A stretch of 9,411 nt of DNA, taken from an uncultured Bacilli bacterium (GTDB lineage: Bacteria > Bacillota_I > Bacilli_A > RF39 > UBA660). The notes beneath the pieces were generated by a model. The model was not told the DNA's origin and searched no databases. It saw only the letters and a program-made list of their open reading frames with translations. The translations under genes were made by a program, and so were the position numbers. This document shows, piece by piece, positions 1-5,984 of this stretch (position 1 is its first letter; each line of letters begins with the position of its first letter). The stretch is taken from the NCBI GenBank assembly GCA_944363695.1, contig CALVUW010000041.1, positions 1 through 9,411 of the forward strand, given 5' to 3'.

Positions 1-665
1 CTAGTGCAAGTCCAAGCAACAGCGATATTGTCAATTCATATGCGATAGGAATATCGCCGTATAACTTGTCTTATGCTACTATTGGTCAGACAGGATATAC
101 GCTTTCTAATGGAACAGATAGCTTTATAAAAAAAGAAGTGGATACTTGGTATAACAATACGTTAGGAAGTAGTTCTTATGATGCTTATGTAACAACAGGC
201 AGATTTTGTAGCGATAGTAGTGGTTTACAAAGTGGTTCAACATTTGGCTATTTTAGGTACGTATTTGCTAGTATAGTCAGATTGGGGCAATCAATGAACG
301 ATTTTGAACAGGCAAATGCTCCAACGTTAATATGTCCAGAAACAAGTGAAAGTTATGGAGGTAGTTATCTCTTAAAAGCAGGATTAATCACAGCTGATGA
401 GTTGGTACTTGCAGGAGAGTCTTATAGTGTTGAGGGAAATAGCTATTTAAATGCAGGTATGTCAGACTATTCATATTGGAGTATGACACCGGGTGTGTAC
501 ACTCAAGAAATGCAGTCTCTAAATTTTATACAGAGTGCTACACTTTCCTTTAATAGTACGACAACTTATCTAGTTGTACGTCCTGTTATTAATGTGACGG
601 GTCATGATCAACTCGTCACTGGTAGTGGCACCGTTAGTGATCCGTATGTCGTCGTGACAGAGTAA
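1..665 (+). CDS. Surface/exported protein, C-terminal fragment (DUF6273-like end)
   Basis: The reading frame is open from base 3 and has no stop up to the window edge, so this is the 3' part of a longer gene; the TTG at 66 is just an internal leucine codon. About 220 residues are visible, very rich in Ser, Thr, Gly, Tyr and Asn and poor in Lys. The order of blocks is VDTWYNN, then GLITADELVLAG, then SYWSMTPG, then VVRPVINVTG and GSGTVSDPYVV. From memory this order is typical of DUF6273-like modules that end large exported proteins of gut Firmicutes. Their function is unknown; adhesion or surface display is a guess. No transmembrane or sortase motif is present at the C-terminus. The gene stops with TAA and is followed by a terminator. 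The right edge of the window starts another exported protein, possibly a paralogue. Confidence 0.7.
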   Translation, partial: SASPSNSDIVNSYAIGISPYNLSYATIGQTGYTLSNGTDSFIKKEVDTWYNNTLGSSSYDAYVTTGRFCSDSSGLQSGSTFGYFRYVFASIVRLGQSMNDFEQANAPTLICPETSESYGGSYLLKAGLITADELVLAGESYSVEGNSYLNAGMSDYSYWSMTPGVYTQEMQSLNFIQSATLSFNSTTTYLVVRPVINVTGHDQLVTGSGTVSDPYVVVTE

Positions 666-686
666 TTTAAAGCCTAAAATTATATT

Positions 687-720
687 GTCAATTCTTGCAA
701 AAGGAATTGACTTTTGTTTT
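687..720 (+). terminator. Intrinsic terminator of the left surface-protein gene
   Basis: A perfect 8-bp stem, GTCAATTC (687-694) with GAATTGAC (704-711), encloses a 9-nt loop and is followed by TTTTGTTTT (712-720). It lies 21 nt after the stop codon. The right arm also carries the -35 hexamer of the perR promoter, so terminator and promoter share sequence. Confidence 0.85.
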
Positions 721-735
721 AGAAAAGCATATACT
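707..735 (+). promoter_or_regulatory. Sigma-A type promoter of the perR operon
   Basis: TTGACT (707-712) and TATACT (730-735) are separated by exactly 17 nt, and each matches five of six consensus bases. Transcription should begin near 742, inside the Fur/PerR palindrome. It would yield a leader of about 28 nt before the perR start codon. Confidence 0.8.
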
Positions 736-738
736 TAA

Positions 739-757
739 ATTGATAATGATTATCAAT
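739..757 (+). promoter_or_regulatory. Fur/PerR-family operator (9-1-9 palindrome)
   Basis: ATTGATAATGATTATCAAT is a perfect inverted repeat of 9 bp around a central G. Its core TGATAAT-G-ATTATCA equals the Bacillus 7-1-7 Fur consensus (TGATAATnATTATCA) and differs from the PerR consensus (TTATAATnATTATAA) by one base in each arm. It sits over the predicted transcription start, where a bound repressor would block transcription. The adjacent gene encodes a Fur-superfamily protein, so autoregulation of the operon is the natural reading. Confidence 0.85.
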
Positions 758-769
758 AAAGGATTTAAA

Positions 770-1159
770 ATGGAAAGAAAAACAAGACAGCAACAACTTA
801 TTTTGCAGGTGTTAGCGGATACGAAGACGCATCCGACTATGCAAGAATTGCAAGCTTTGATTGCTAAGGTTGATCCAAGTATTGGTCAGGCGACTATTTA
901 TCGTACGATTAATCGCTGTGTCGAAAAAGGTCTTGTAAAACGCATTGCTGATACTGGTTTAATATACCGTTATGATATGAATCATGACCATTACCATTTT
1001 AAATGTAAAAATTGTGGTAGAATCGAAGATGTTTATTTATCTTCTGAAATACTAACATCATTATCTGAGGCATTAGCACCGAAGAAAATTACACAAGTGG
1101 ATATAATGATCTATGGCATTTGCCAGAATTGTAGGGAAAAAAATGAAAAAGAAATGTAG
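770..1159 (+). CDS. perR: Fur-superfamily repressor, PerR-like (peroxide sensor)
   Basis: A metal-dependent winged-helix repressor of 129 aa, probably repressing its own operon. The start is ATG 770, preceded by AAAGGA (758-763) at 6 nt; an in-frame TTG at 695 would put the operator inside the coding region. The recognition helix lies around SIGQATIYRTINR (37-49). Structural zinc cysteines are C79-x2-C82 and C118-x2-C121. By alignment from memory to Bacillus subtilis PerR, all five regulatory-metal ligands are kept: H21 (=H37), D69 (=D85), H74 (=H91), H76 (=H93) and D87 (=D104). Asp at the D85 position favours PerR over Fur, which usually has Glu there. The linkage to rubrerythrin, a common PerR target in anaerobes, agrees. 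The operator is closer to the Fur consensus, so Fur remains possible. Its end overlaps the hydrogenase gene by 17 nt. Confidence 0.85.
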   Translation: MERKTRQQQLILQVLADTKTHPTMQELQALIAKVDPSIGQATIYRTINRCVEKGLVKRIADTGLIYRYDMNHDHYHFKCKNCGRIEDVYLSSEILTSLSEALAPKKITQVDIMIYGICQNCREKNEKEM

Positions 1160-2516
1160 TGTTTGTCAGGGTGTCGCCACTGTTTCCAAGCTCGAATTAA
1201 CGAAAGCAGTATTACTTGCACCAGATAATCCGGCTATTGAAAGAGTGACAGAAAAATGTATTAATTGTGGTCATTGTAAAACAATTTGTGAGCAATTAGT
1301 AGGGATTTCTTACGATGATAAGCAAGCTAGAGAAGCAATTTGTATTCACTGCGGGCAATGTATTTTAAATTGTCCCGTAGGTGCTTTAATACCGAAATAT
1401 CATTATAAAAAGGTATTGGATTACTTACACGATACGACTAAAATTGTAACTATTTCGATTGCTCCAGCTGTAAAAGTAGCACTAGGAGATGCGTTTCAAA
1501 TGGCACCAGGTACTTTTGTCGAAGGAAAGATGATCACTGCTTTGCGTAAGGCCGGTTTTGATTATGTGTTTGATGTTAGCTTTGGTGCTGATATGACAAT
1601 CATGGAAGAAGCTAACGAGTTAGTAACTAGACTGGACCAAAAAAAGACAATGTTTACCAGTTGCTGTCCTGCTTGGGTAGAATATTTAGAAATATATCAT
1701 CCTAAGTTATGCTCACATCTAGCTACAACGAAAAGTCCTATTTCTATACAGGGTGCATTATTAAATTCTTATTTTCTTGATATGTATAATATAAAAAGAG
1801 AAGATGTCATTCATGTGGTAGTGGTACCTTGTACAGCTAAAAAATATGAGATTAAACGTCCTGAATTAGATGGAATGGATATCGCCATTACAACGAGCGA
1901 ACTTGCTATGTTGTTAAAAGAAAGTAATGTTGATTTGACTACTTTAGCCACCAGTCAATTTGATTCATTATTAGGTCATGGAAGTGGCGCTGGTATCTTA
2001 TTTGGTGGTAGTGGTGGCGTAATGGAGGCCGTACTAAGATCTGCTTATTACTTTTTAAATCAGCAAGATCCACCAGAGACACTTTTAAATTTACAGCCAA
2101 GTTCAACATATGCGAATGTAAAAGAAGCGACTGTTGATTTAGGACAGAAAAATTTACAAGTAGCGGTTGTTTATGGAATGCCTAATGTAGAACCGTTATT
2201 GCAACAATTAGAGCAGGAATCCTTACCATATGACTTTATTGAAGTTATGAATTGCCCACTAGGCTGTGTCGGCGGTGGGGGACAACCACTAGGAAGTCTC
2301 AAGGAGCAGATGATCGTGAATGAGAAACGACGTGATGGTTTGCAGGAAATTGGTCAAAGTATGACTATTAGAAATAGTTATGAAAATAGTATGGTAAAAG
2401 ATGTCTATCGTAGCTATCTTGGTTATCCGGGTAGCCTAAAGGCTAAGAAATTATTACATACACATTATGAGGATAAAAGTAGTATATTAGGGGAAGTACC
2501 TCTTAATATAAATTAA
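1143..2516 (+). CDS. [FeFe]-hydrogenase, two-[4Fe-4S] ferredoxin domain plus H-cluster domain
   Basis: Predicted cytoplasmic iron-only hydrogenase of 457 aa, interconverting protons and H2 with a ferredoxin-like partner. The start is ATG 1143 with AGGG (1133-1136) 6 nt upstream, inside the 3' end of perR, which suggests translational coupling. The N-terminus has an extra C5-x2-C8, then two [4Fe-4S] sites: C39/C42/C45/C49 and C67/C70/C73/C77. The H-cluster motifs are L1 TSCCPAW (172-178), L2 PCTAKKYE (229-236) and L3 EVMNCPLGCVGGGGQP (367-382), giving ligands C175, C230, C371 and C375. C174 and acidic residues in FGADMTIMEE match the proton path of clostridial HydA. The C-terminal small-subunit-like tail (SYENSMVKDVYRSYLGYP) is complete. 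L3 departs from the usual CPGGC-x2-GGGQP, so it may belong to a divergent (possibly group B) clade. No maturase gene is visible. Confidence 0.9.
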   Translation: MKKKCSVCQGVATVSKLELTKAVLLAPDNPAIERVTEKCINCGHCKTICEQLVGISYDDKQAREAICIHCGQCILNCPVGALIPKYHYKKVLDYLHDTTKIVTISIAPAVKVALGDAFQMAPGTFVEGKMITALRKAGFDYVFDVSFGADMTIMEEANELVTRLDQKKTMFTSCCPAWVEYLEIYHPKLCSHLATTKSPISIQGALLNSYFLDMYNIKREDVIHVVVVPCTAKKYEIKRPELDGMDIAITTSELAMLLKESNVDLTTLATSQFDSLLGHGSGAGILFGGSGGVMEAVLRSAYYFLNQQDPPETLLNLQPSSTYANVKEATVDLGQKNLQVAVVYGMPNVEPLLQQLEQESLPYDFIEVMNCPLGCVGGGGQPLGSLKEQMIVNEKRRDGLQEIGQSMTIRNSYENSMVKDVYRSYLGYPGSLKAKKLLHTHYEDKSSILGEVPLNIN

Positions 2517-2538
2517 TAAAGAAGGAAGGATTGAAAAT

Positions 2539-3081
2539 ATGGAATTAAAAGGTTCAAAAACAGAACAAAACTTAATGACTGCTTTTGCAGGAGAATCACA
2601 AGCTAGAAATAAGTATACGTACTATGCTTCTAAAGCAAGAAAAGACGGATATGAACAAATCGCTGCTATTTTTGAAGAAACAGCTAATAATGAAAAGGAA
2701 CATGCTAAACTTTGGTTTAAAGAATTACATGGTGGAGATATTCCTACAACTATGGTAAACTTAGAAGATGCTGCAGCAGGAGAAAACTATGAATGGACAA
2801 CTATGTATAAAGAATTTGCTGAAACAGCTCGTGAAGAAGGATTTGATCGCCTTGCTTACTTATTTGAAAGTGTAGGAAAGATTGAAGAAGAACATGAAAA
2901 AAGATATTTAACATTACTTCAAAATGTTAAAGATGACAAAGTATTCCATAAAGATGGTGATAAGATCTGGGTTTGCCGTAATTGTGGTCATGTTTATATT
3001 GGTAGTGATGCCCTTGATGTATGCCCAGTATGTAATCATCCAAGAAGTTTCATGGAAGTAAAAGCTGATAACTATCAATAA
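2539..3081 (+). CDS. rbr: Rubrerythrin (peroxide reductase)
   Basis: Non-haem diiron peroxidase of 180 aa that reduces H2O2 to water in anaerobes. The start is ATG 2539 with AAGGAAGGA (2522-2530) upstream, 22 nt after the hydrogenase stop. Residues 1-135 form the ferritin-like four-helix domain with ligands E19, E52-x2-H55, E92/E95 and E116-x2-H119. Residues 143-175 form a C-terminal rubredoxin domain with C146-x2-C149 and C162-x2-C165. Length and domain order are those of classical rubrerythrin. It is the last gene of the perR operon. Electrons normally come through rubredoxin or ferredoxin-type donors; the adjacent hydrogenase could be the source, which is inference. Confidence 0.96.
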   Translation: MELKGSKTEQNLMTAFAGESQARNKYTYYASKARKDGYEQIAAIFEETANNEKEHAKLWFKELHGGDIPTTMVNLEDAAAGENYEWTTMYKEFAETAREEGFDRLAYLFESVGKIEEEHEKRYLTLLQNVKDDKVFHKDGDKIWVCRNCGHVYIGSDALDVCPVCNHPRSFMEVKADNYQ

Positions 3082-3086
3082 CGATT

Positions 3087-3111
3087 AGGATGAGAAAATT
3101 CATCCTTTTTT
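3087..3111 (+). terminator. Intrinsic terminator after rubrerythrin
   Basis: The stem AGGATGA/TCATCCT with loop GAAAAT is followed by TTTTTT. It starts 6 nt after the rbr stop codon and closes the perR-hydrogenase-rbr operon. Only 18 nt remain before the next start codon, which leaves no room for a separate promoter downstream of it. Confidence 0.9.
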
Positions 3112-3129
3112 CATAAATTAGGAGTGACA

Positions 3130-4014
3130 ATGGATAATAAATTAAATAATATGATAAATGAGTTTATAAAAACATCTGGTGCCAAAAACATAGATGAATT
3201 AAACGAACAATTACAAATGTTTATGCAACAATATAATGATGGCGAAATCCAATATGAAAATACACCATTAGATGATGCTTATGAATTGTTAGAAAAGGCT
3301 GAAAACGCTAAAACGAAAGCGCAAGCTCTTCGCTATGCAAAAAAAGCTTATCAAACTTGCTCTGATTGTTTTGATGCGATTATCTTTCAAGTGACACTAG
3401 AAGAAAATCAGCAGGCTAGAACTAAATTATTAGATGAAGGATTGGAAAATGAAAAAAAGCGCTTAGAAAAAGCTGGTTATTTTCATAAAGAAAATATCGG
3501 AAGATTCTATGGTTTGTTTGAAACGAGACCTTATATTCGGGGATTAGAAGTAAAGATACAAATACTTGTAGTGGAAGGAAAAATTAAACAAGCACGTCAG
3601 GTTTGCCAAGAGGTGCTTCGTTTAAATACAAATGATAATCTAGGCGTTAGATACTACTTGCTGGCAATTGCTGCTTATTTAGAAGATGAATCTGCTTTAT
3701 TAAAAGTATATAAAAAATATCCAGAAGAAAATTTAGAAACTTTGTTACCATTTTTAATTTTCTACTATAAACAAAGTAATGATAAGAAAGCGATAGAATA
3801 TTTACAAAGAATTAATAAAGCTAATCCTTATTTGATAACATTTTTTGATCAAGGCCTAGAAGAAGAGGAAGATGCTCTAGATGGCAGTTATTCAAGAGGT
3901 AAGCCTTCTGAAGTATTGATGTATATGGAACGATATGCTTTCTTGCTACTTTCTGCACCTGGAATTGTTGATTATATATTAGAGCATAAACCTACAGAAA
4001 AGAGTGCTGATTAA
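3130..4014 (+). CDS. TPR-type protein, ST7-like
   Basis: Predicted soluble helical-repeat protein of 294 aa without signal peptide or membrane segment. AGGAG (3120-3124) sits 5 nt before ATG 3130; the in-frame GTG at 3124 overlaps this site and is unlikely to be used. The body is made of Leu/Ala/Tyr-rich helix pairs (about 47-110, 150-190, 205-235). The block FYGLFETRPYIRGL (136-149) followed by LRLNTNDNLGVRYYLL (173-188) recalls the TPR/ST7 family, in which an ETRPYMRA-like motif precedes LRLNPNDNQGxRY. That comparison is from memory. A role as a protein-interaction scaffold is all that can be inferred. It lies alone between two terminators, and the second one overlaps its stop codon. Confidence 0.75.
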   Translation: MDNKLNNMINEFIKTSGAKNIDELNEQLQMFMQQYNDGEIQYENTPLDDAYELLEKAENAKTKAQALRYAKKAYQTCSDCFDAIIFQVTLEENQQARTKLLDEGLENEKKRLEKAGYFHKENIGRFYGLFETRPYIRGLEVKIQILVVEGKIKQARQVCQEVLRLNTNDNLGVRYYLLAIAAYLEDESALLKVYKKYPEENLETLLPFLIFYYKQSNDKKAIEYLQRINKANPYLITFFDQGLEEEEDALDGSYSRGKPSEVLMYMERYAFLLLSAPGIVDYILEHKPTEKSAD

Positions 4015-4027
4015 GCATTCTTTTTTT
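4000..4027 (+). terminator. Intrinsic terminator overlapping the TPR gene stop
   Basis: A 9-bp stem, AAGAGTGCT (4000-4008) with AGCATTCTT (4014-4022), contains one G-U pair and a 5-nt loop GATTA, and continues into a T run to 4027. The TAA stop codon (4012-4014) lies in the loop and the first base of the right arm. Confidence 0.85.
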
Positions 4028-4046
4028 GCCCTGATTATGATATAGT
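4018..4046 (+). promoter_or_regulatory. Extended -10 promoter of the nuclease-AlkD pair
   Basis: TGATATAGT (4038-4046) is an extended -10 element, TGn plus TATAGT. The -35 at 17 nt (TTCTTT, 4018-4023) is weak, as is usual for extended -10 promoters. It starts transcription near 4053, giving a leader of about 20 nt that contains the ribosome binding site AAGGATGTGA (4056-4065). That site matches nine of ten bases of the full anti-Shine-Dalgarno complement. Confidence 0.65.
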
Positions 4047-4072
4047 AATAGAAAAAAGGATGTGAGATTATC

Positions 4073-5053
4073 ATGTATAAAATGATTGATGAAAATAATC
4101 AAATATATACACTGTATACTTATTCGCAAGAAAGTGAATATGAAAAAATGATTGTAGATCATCAAACGGTTATCTTTGGTGAAGAAGGAATTTATTTTAA
4201 TATCAAAAAATTAATTGGCACGCCTAAAAAAGGTGCTACTAAGCCAGATGGTTATTATTTGGATCTAACATTTCATACAGAACCTAAATTATATTTAGTA
4301 GAAATAGAATTGCATCAGCACGATGTATATGCCCATATTGGTGAACAACTGTTACGATTTGGTATTGCTTCGCAGATGGATAAATATAAAATCAAACAGT
4401 TACTACTAGAAGAAATTCAAAAAGACGAGAAGCGACAAAAAAAATTAAATGATTATTTTGTGAGCTCGCCCTATAATAATATGAATGAGTTATTAGATAA
4501 GGTTGTGTTTGACAATGCACCTGCTGCCATTATTATCATTGATCAGGCAACAGAAGAACTAAATCATGTGATGAAACAATTAACGATGAATGTAGATATT
4601 ATTGAAGTTCAGACATACGTTTGCGGATCAAAAAAGATACATCGTTTTACGCCTTTTAAAGAAGAGGTACTATTGGATATAGCTACTATGGATGATGCAG
4701 ATGAGTTGGATACAATTGTAGTACCAGCACGGGAAGAAGGATTTAGAGAAGAATTTTTGTCTAACGAGCGTTGGTTTGCTATACGTATTTCATCGATGAT
4801 GTTAGATAAGATTAAATATATTGCCGTTTATCAAGTGGCACCGGTTTCGGCGATTACTTATGTAGCAGAAATCGATTTTATTGAAAAATATAAAGACACC
4901 AATAAATATATTGTATTTTTAAAGACGAATACGCTTCATAAAATTTCAAAAATTCCATTGGGTCTCAAAAAAGGATTAGCACCGCAAGCACCACGTTATA
5001 CTTCTTATCATACCTTAATGGCTGCCAAGAGCCTAGATGACATTTGGGGATAA
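4073..5053 (+). CDS. Putative PD-(D/E)XK-like nuclease with a separate C-terminal domain
   Basis: A 326-aa protein I do not recognise by name. The start is ATG 4073, 7 nt after the near-perfect ribosome binding site at 4056-4065. Residues 20-96 look like a PD-(D/E)XK-type nuclease core: E24 in the first helix, then KPDGYYLDL (57-65), then the strand LYLVEIELHQHD (73-84), then HIGEQLLRF (88-96). Candidate metal ligands are D59 or D64, E77 and E79. The usual lysine would be replaced by Glu (E-x-E). Residues 150-185 contain a hydrophobic strand, AAIIIID, and a VDIIEVQTYVCG segment. Residues 233-326 form a second domain beginning RWFAIRIS and containing KYIAVYQVAPVSAITYVAEI. Its stop is 2 nt from the AlkD-like gene, suggesting joint action on DNA. 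A non-catalytic DNA-binding protein is the main alternative. Confidence 0.55.
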   Translation: MYKMIDENNQIYTLYTYSQESEYEKMIVDHQTVIFGEEGIYFNIKKLIGTPKKGATKPDGYYLDLTFHTEPKLYLVEIELHQHDVYAHIGEQLLRFGIASQMDKYKIKQLLLEEIQKDEKRQKKLNDYFVSSPYNNMNELLDKVVFDNAPAAIIIIDQATEELNHVMKQLTMNVDIIEVQTYVCGSKKIHRFTPFKEEVLLDIATMDDADELDTIVVPAREEGFREEFLSNERWFAIRISSMMLDKIKYIAVYQVAPVSAITYVAEIDFIEKYKDTNKYIVFLKTNTLHKISKIPLGLKKGLAPQAPRYTSYHTLMAAKSLDDIWG

Positions 5054-5055
5054 AA

Positions 5056-5778
5056 ATGGAACAAGTATGGACAAAACCGGCTTATAGAGCATGGTTAAAA
5101 CATTTAAAAGAATTAAGTGATATATCATATTGTCAATTCTCTAAACGAATTATTCAAACTAAATATCAAATTTTAGGGGTAAGAACACCAGCTTTAAATC
5201 AGTTAGTGAATCAAATTAAAAAAACGGATATTGCTTCCTTTTTGAAACAAGTGGGACATACCTATTATGAAGAAGTTTTAATAGAAGGTATGGTTATCGC
5301 TAGTTTAAAAGATCCAAATGAACAAGTGACATATTTACAAAAATATATATTAAAAATTGACAATTGGGCTTTATGTGATATGACGATTAATCGCATGAAA
5401 TTAGTAAAGAAACATTTGTCATTCTATTTAACCTTTATCGAAGATTGCCTAAAAGAAAAGGCAGAATTTATTAAAAGGTTTGGATTTGTTTTATTGTTAA
5501 ATTATTATATGGAAGAAGCTTATTTACCGTTAATTTTTAATTGGTGTGATCAGTATCAAGCAAATGATTATTATGTGGAAATGGCTATTGCTTGGTTACT
5601 TAGTTATTGCAATTTGATTAACAAAGATCAAACCGTTGCTTATTTAAAAGACGGGAACTTAACATCGAGTATCTGTAAGAAGAGTATTCAAAAAATATGT
5701 GAATCTCGCAGAGTATCATCAGCAGAAAAGCAGGATTTAAAAAGCATGTTTATTAAAAAAGATGGCGAAATTGTATAA
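5056..5778 (+). CDS. DNA alkylation repair protein, AlkD family
   Basis: A 240-aa all-helical HEAT-repeat-like protein of the AlkD DNA glycosylase family, whose members excise positively charged alkylated purines such as 3-methyladenine and 7-methylguanine. The start is ATG 5056, 2 nt after the upstream stop, with GGGGA (5046-5050) inside the preceding gene as ribosome binding site; translation is probably coupled. Family signatures are ILGVRTPALNQL (39-50), YYEEVLIEGMVIA (70-82), NWALCD (103-108), FIKRFGFV (138-145), AIAWLLSY (177-184) and a C-terminal KKSIQKICESRRVS. By comparison from memory with Bacillus cereus AlkD, residues W109, D113, R148 and W187 correspond to W104, D108, R141 and W180, all present. 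Catalytic competence is therefore likely. Confidence 0.88.
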   Translation: MEQVWTKPAYRAWLKHLKELSDISYCQFSKRIIQTKYQILGVRTPALNQLVNQIKKTDIASFLKQVGHTYYEEVLIEGMVIASLKDPNEQVTYLQKYILKIDNWALCDMTINRMKLVKKHLSFYLTFIEDCLKEKAEFIKRFGFVLLLNYYMEEAYLPLIFNWCDQYQANDYYVEMAIAWLLSYCNLINKDQTVAYLKDGNLTSSICKKSIQKICESRRVSSAEKQDLKSMFIKKDGEIV

Positions 5779-5843
5779 ATATATTCATCTTAAGTACATC
5801 AATCACTCTAAAAACAATAATCTCGTAAAGTCAATGTAAATGC

Positions 5844-5872
5844 CTTATATTGATGGTAGTATATGTTATACT
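5844..5872 (+). promoter_or_regulatory. Possible extended -10 promoter within a dyad
   Basis: TGTTATACT (5864-5872) is a good extended -10 element, but the hexamer 17 nt upstream (CTTATA, 5844-5849) is poor. The -10 forms the right arm of AGTATA-TGT-TATACT (5858-5872), a perfect 6-3-6 inverted repeat that could be an operator. Transcription from here would start near 5879 and either reach smc or end at the possible terminator at 5900-5949 as a short RNA of about 70 nt. Confidence 0.35.
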
Positions 5873-5899
5873 GCTCCCCAAAAGATTCCTAAATGCAAT

Positions 5900-5949
5900 A
5901 GGCGTCTTATTTATAAAGATAGTTTGACTTGTCTAAGCCTTCTTTTTTT
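5900..5949 (+). terminator. Possible terminator upstream of smc
   Basis: AGGC (5900-5903) plus TTA (5907-5909) can pair with TAA (5934-5936) plus GCCT (5937-5940) with a 3-nt bulge. An inner helix AGATAG/TTGTCT is an alternative, and T-rich sequence (5941-5949) follows. The position fits an end for the nuclease-AlkD transcript or a short upstream RNA. The stem is imperfect, so confidence is moderate. Confidence 0.4.
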
Positions 5950-5957
5950 GTTAAAAT
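5929..5957 (+). promoter_or_regulatory. smc promoter (extended -10)
   Basis: TGTTAAAAT (5949-5957) is an extended -10 element, and TTGTCT (5929-5934) is a four-of-six -35 at exactly 17 nt. Transcription would start near 5964, leaving a very short leader before ATG 5985. The -35 lies in the right arm of the possible terminator. Confidence 0.65.
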
Positions 5958-5984
5958 GTAACATAGAAGAGTGGTGTAGAAGGA

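Noticed and set aside
695..769. Upstream TTG start for the PerR-like protein (25 extra residues)
   Set aside because: This would place the -35/-10 promoter and the operator inside the gene, and it lacks a ribosome binding site. ATG 770 has AAAGGA at a good distance and gives the family length.
1113..1142. Upstream ATG start for the hydrogenase
   Set aside because: No ribosome binding site was found at a proper distance. ATG 1143 has AGGG 6 nt upstream, and the ten extra residues match nothing in the family.
2488..2506. Hairpin AGGGGAAGTACCTCT near the hydrogenase 3' end as an internal terminator
   Set aside because: The stem is short and lies inside the coding region, and no T run follows. 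The gene is in one unit with rubrerythrin.
3124..3129. GTG start for the TPR-like protein
   Set aside because: The GTG overlaps the AGGAG ribosome binding site, which serves ATG 3130.
5044..5055. TTG start for the AlkD-like protein
   Set aside because: It overlaps the GGGGA that serves ATG 5056 and lies before the stop codon of the upstream gene. The coupled ATG is more plausible.
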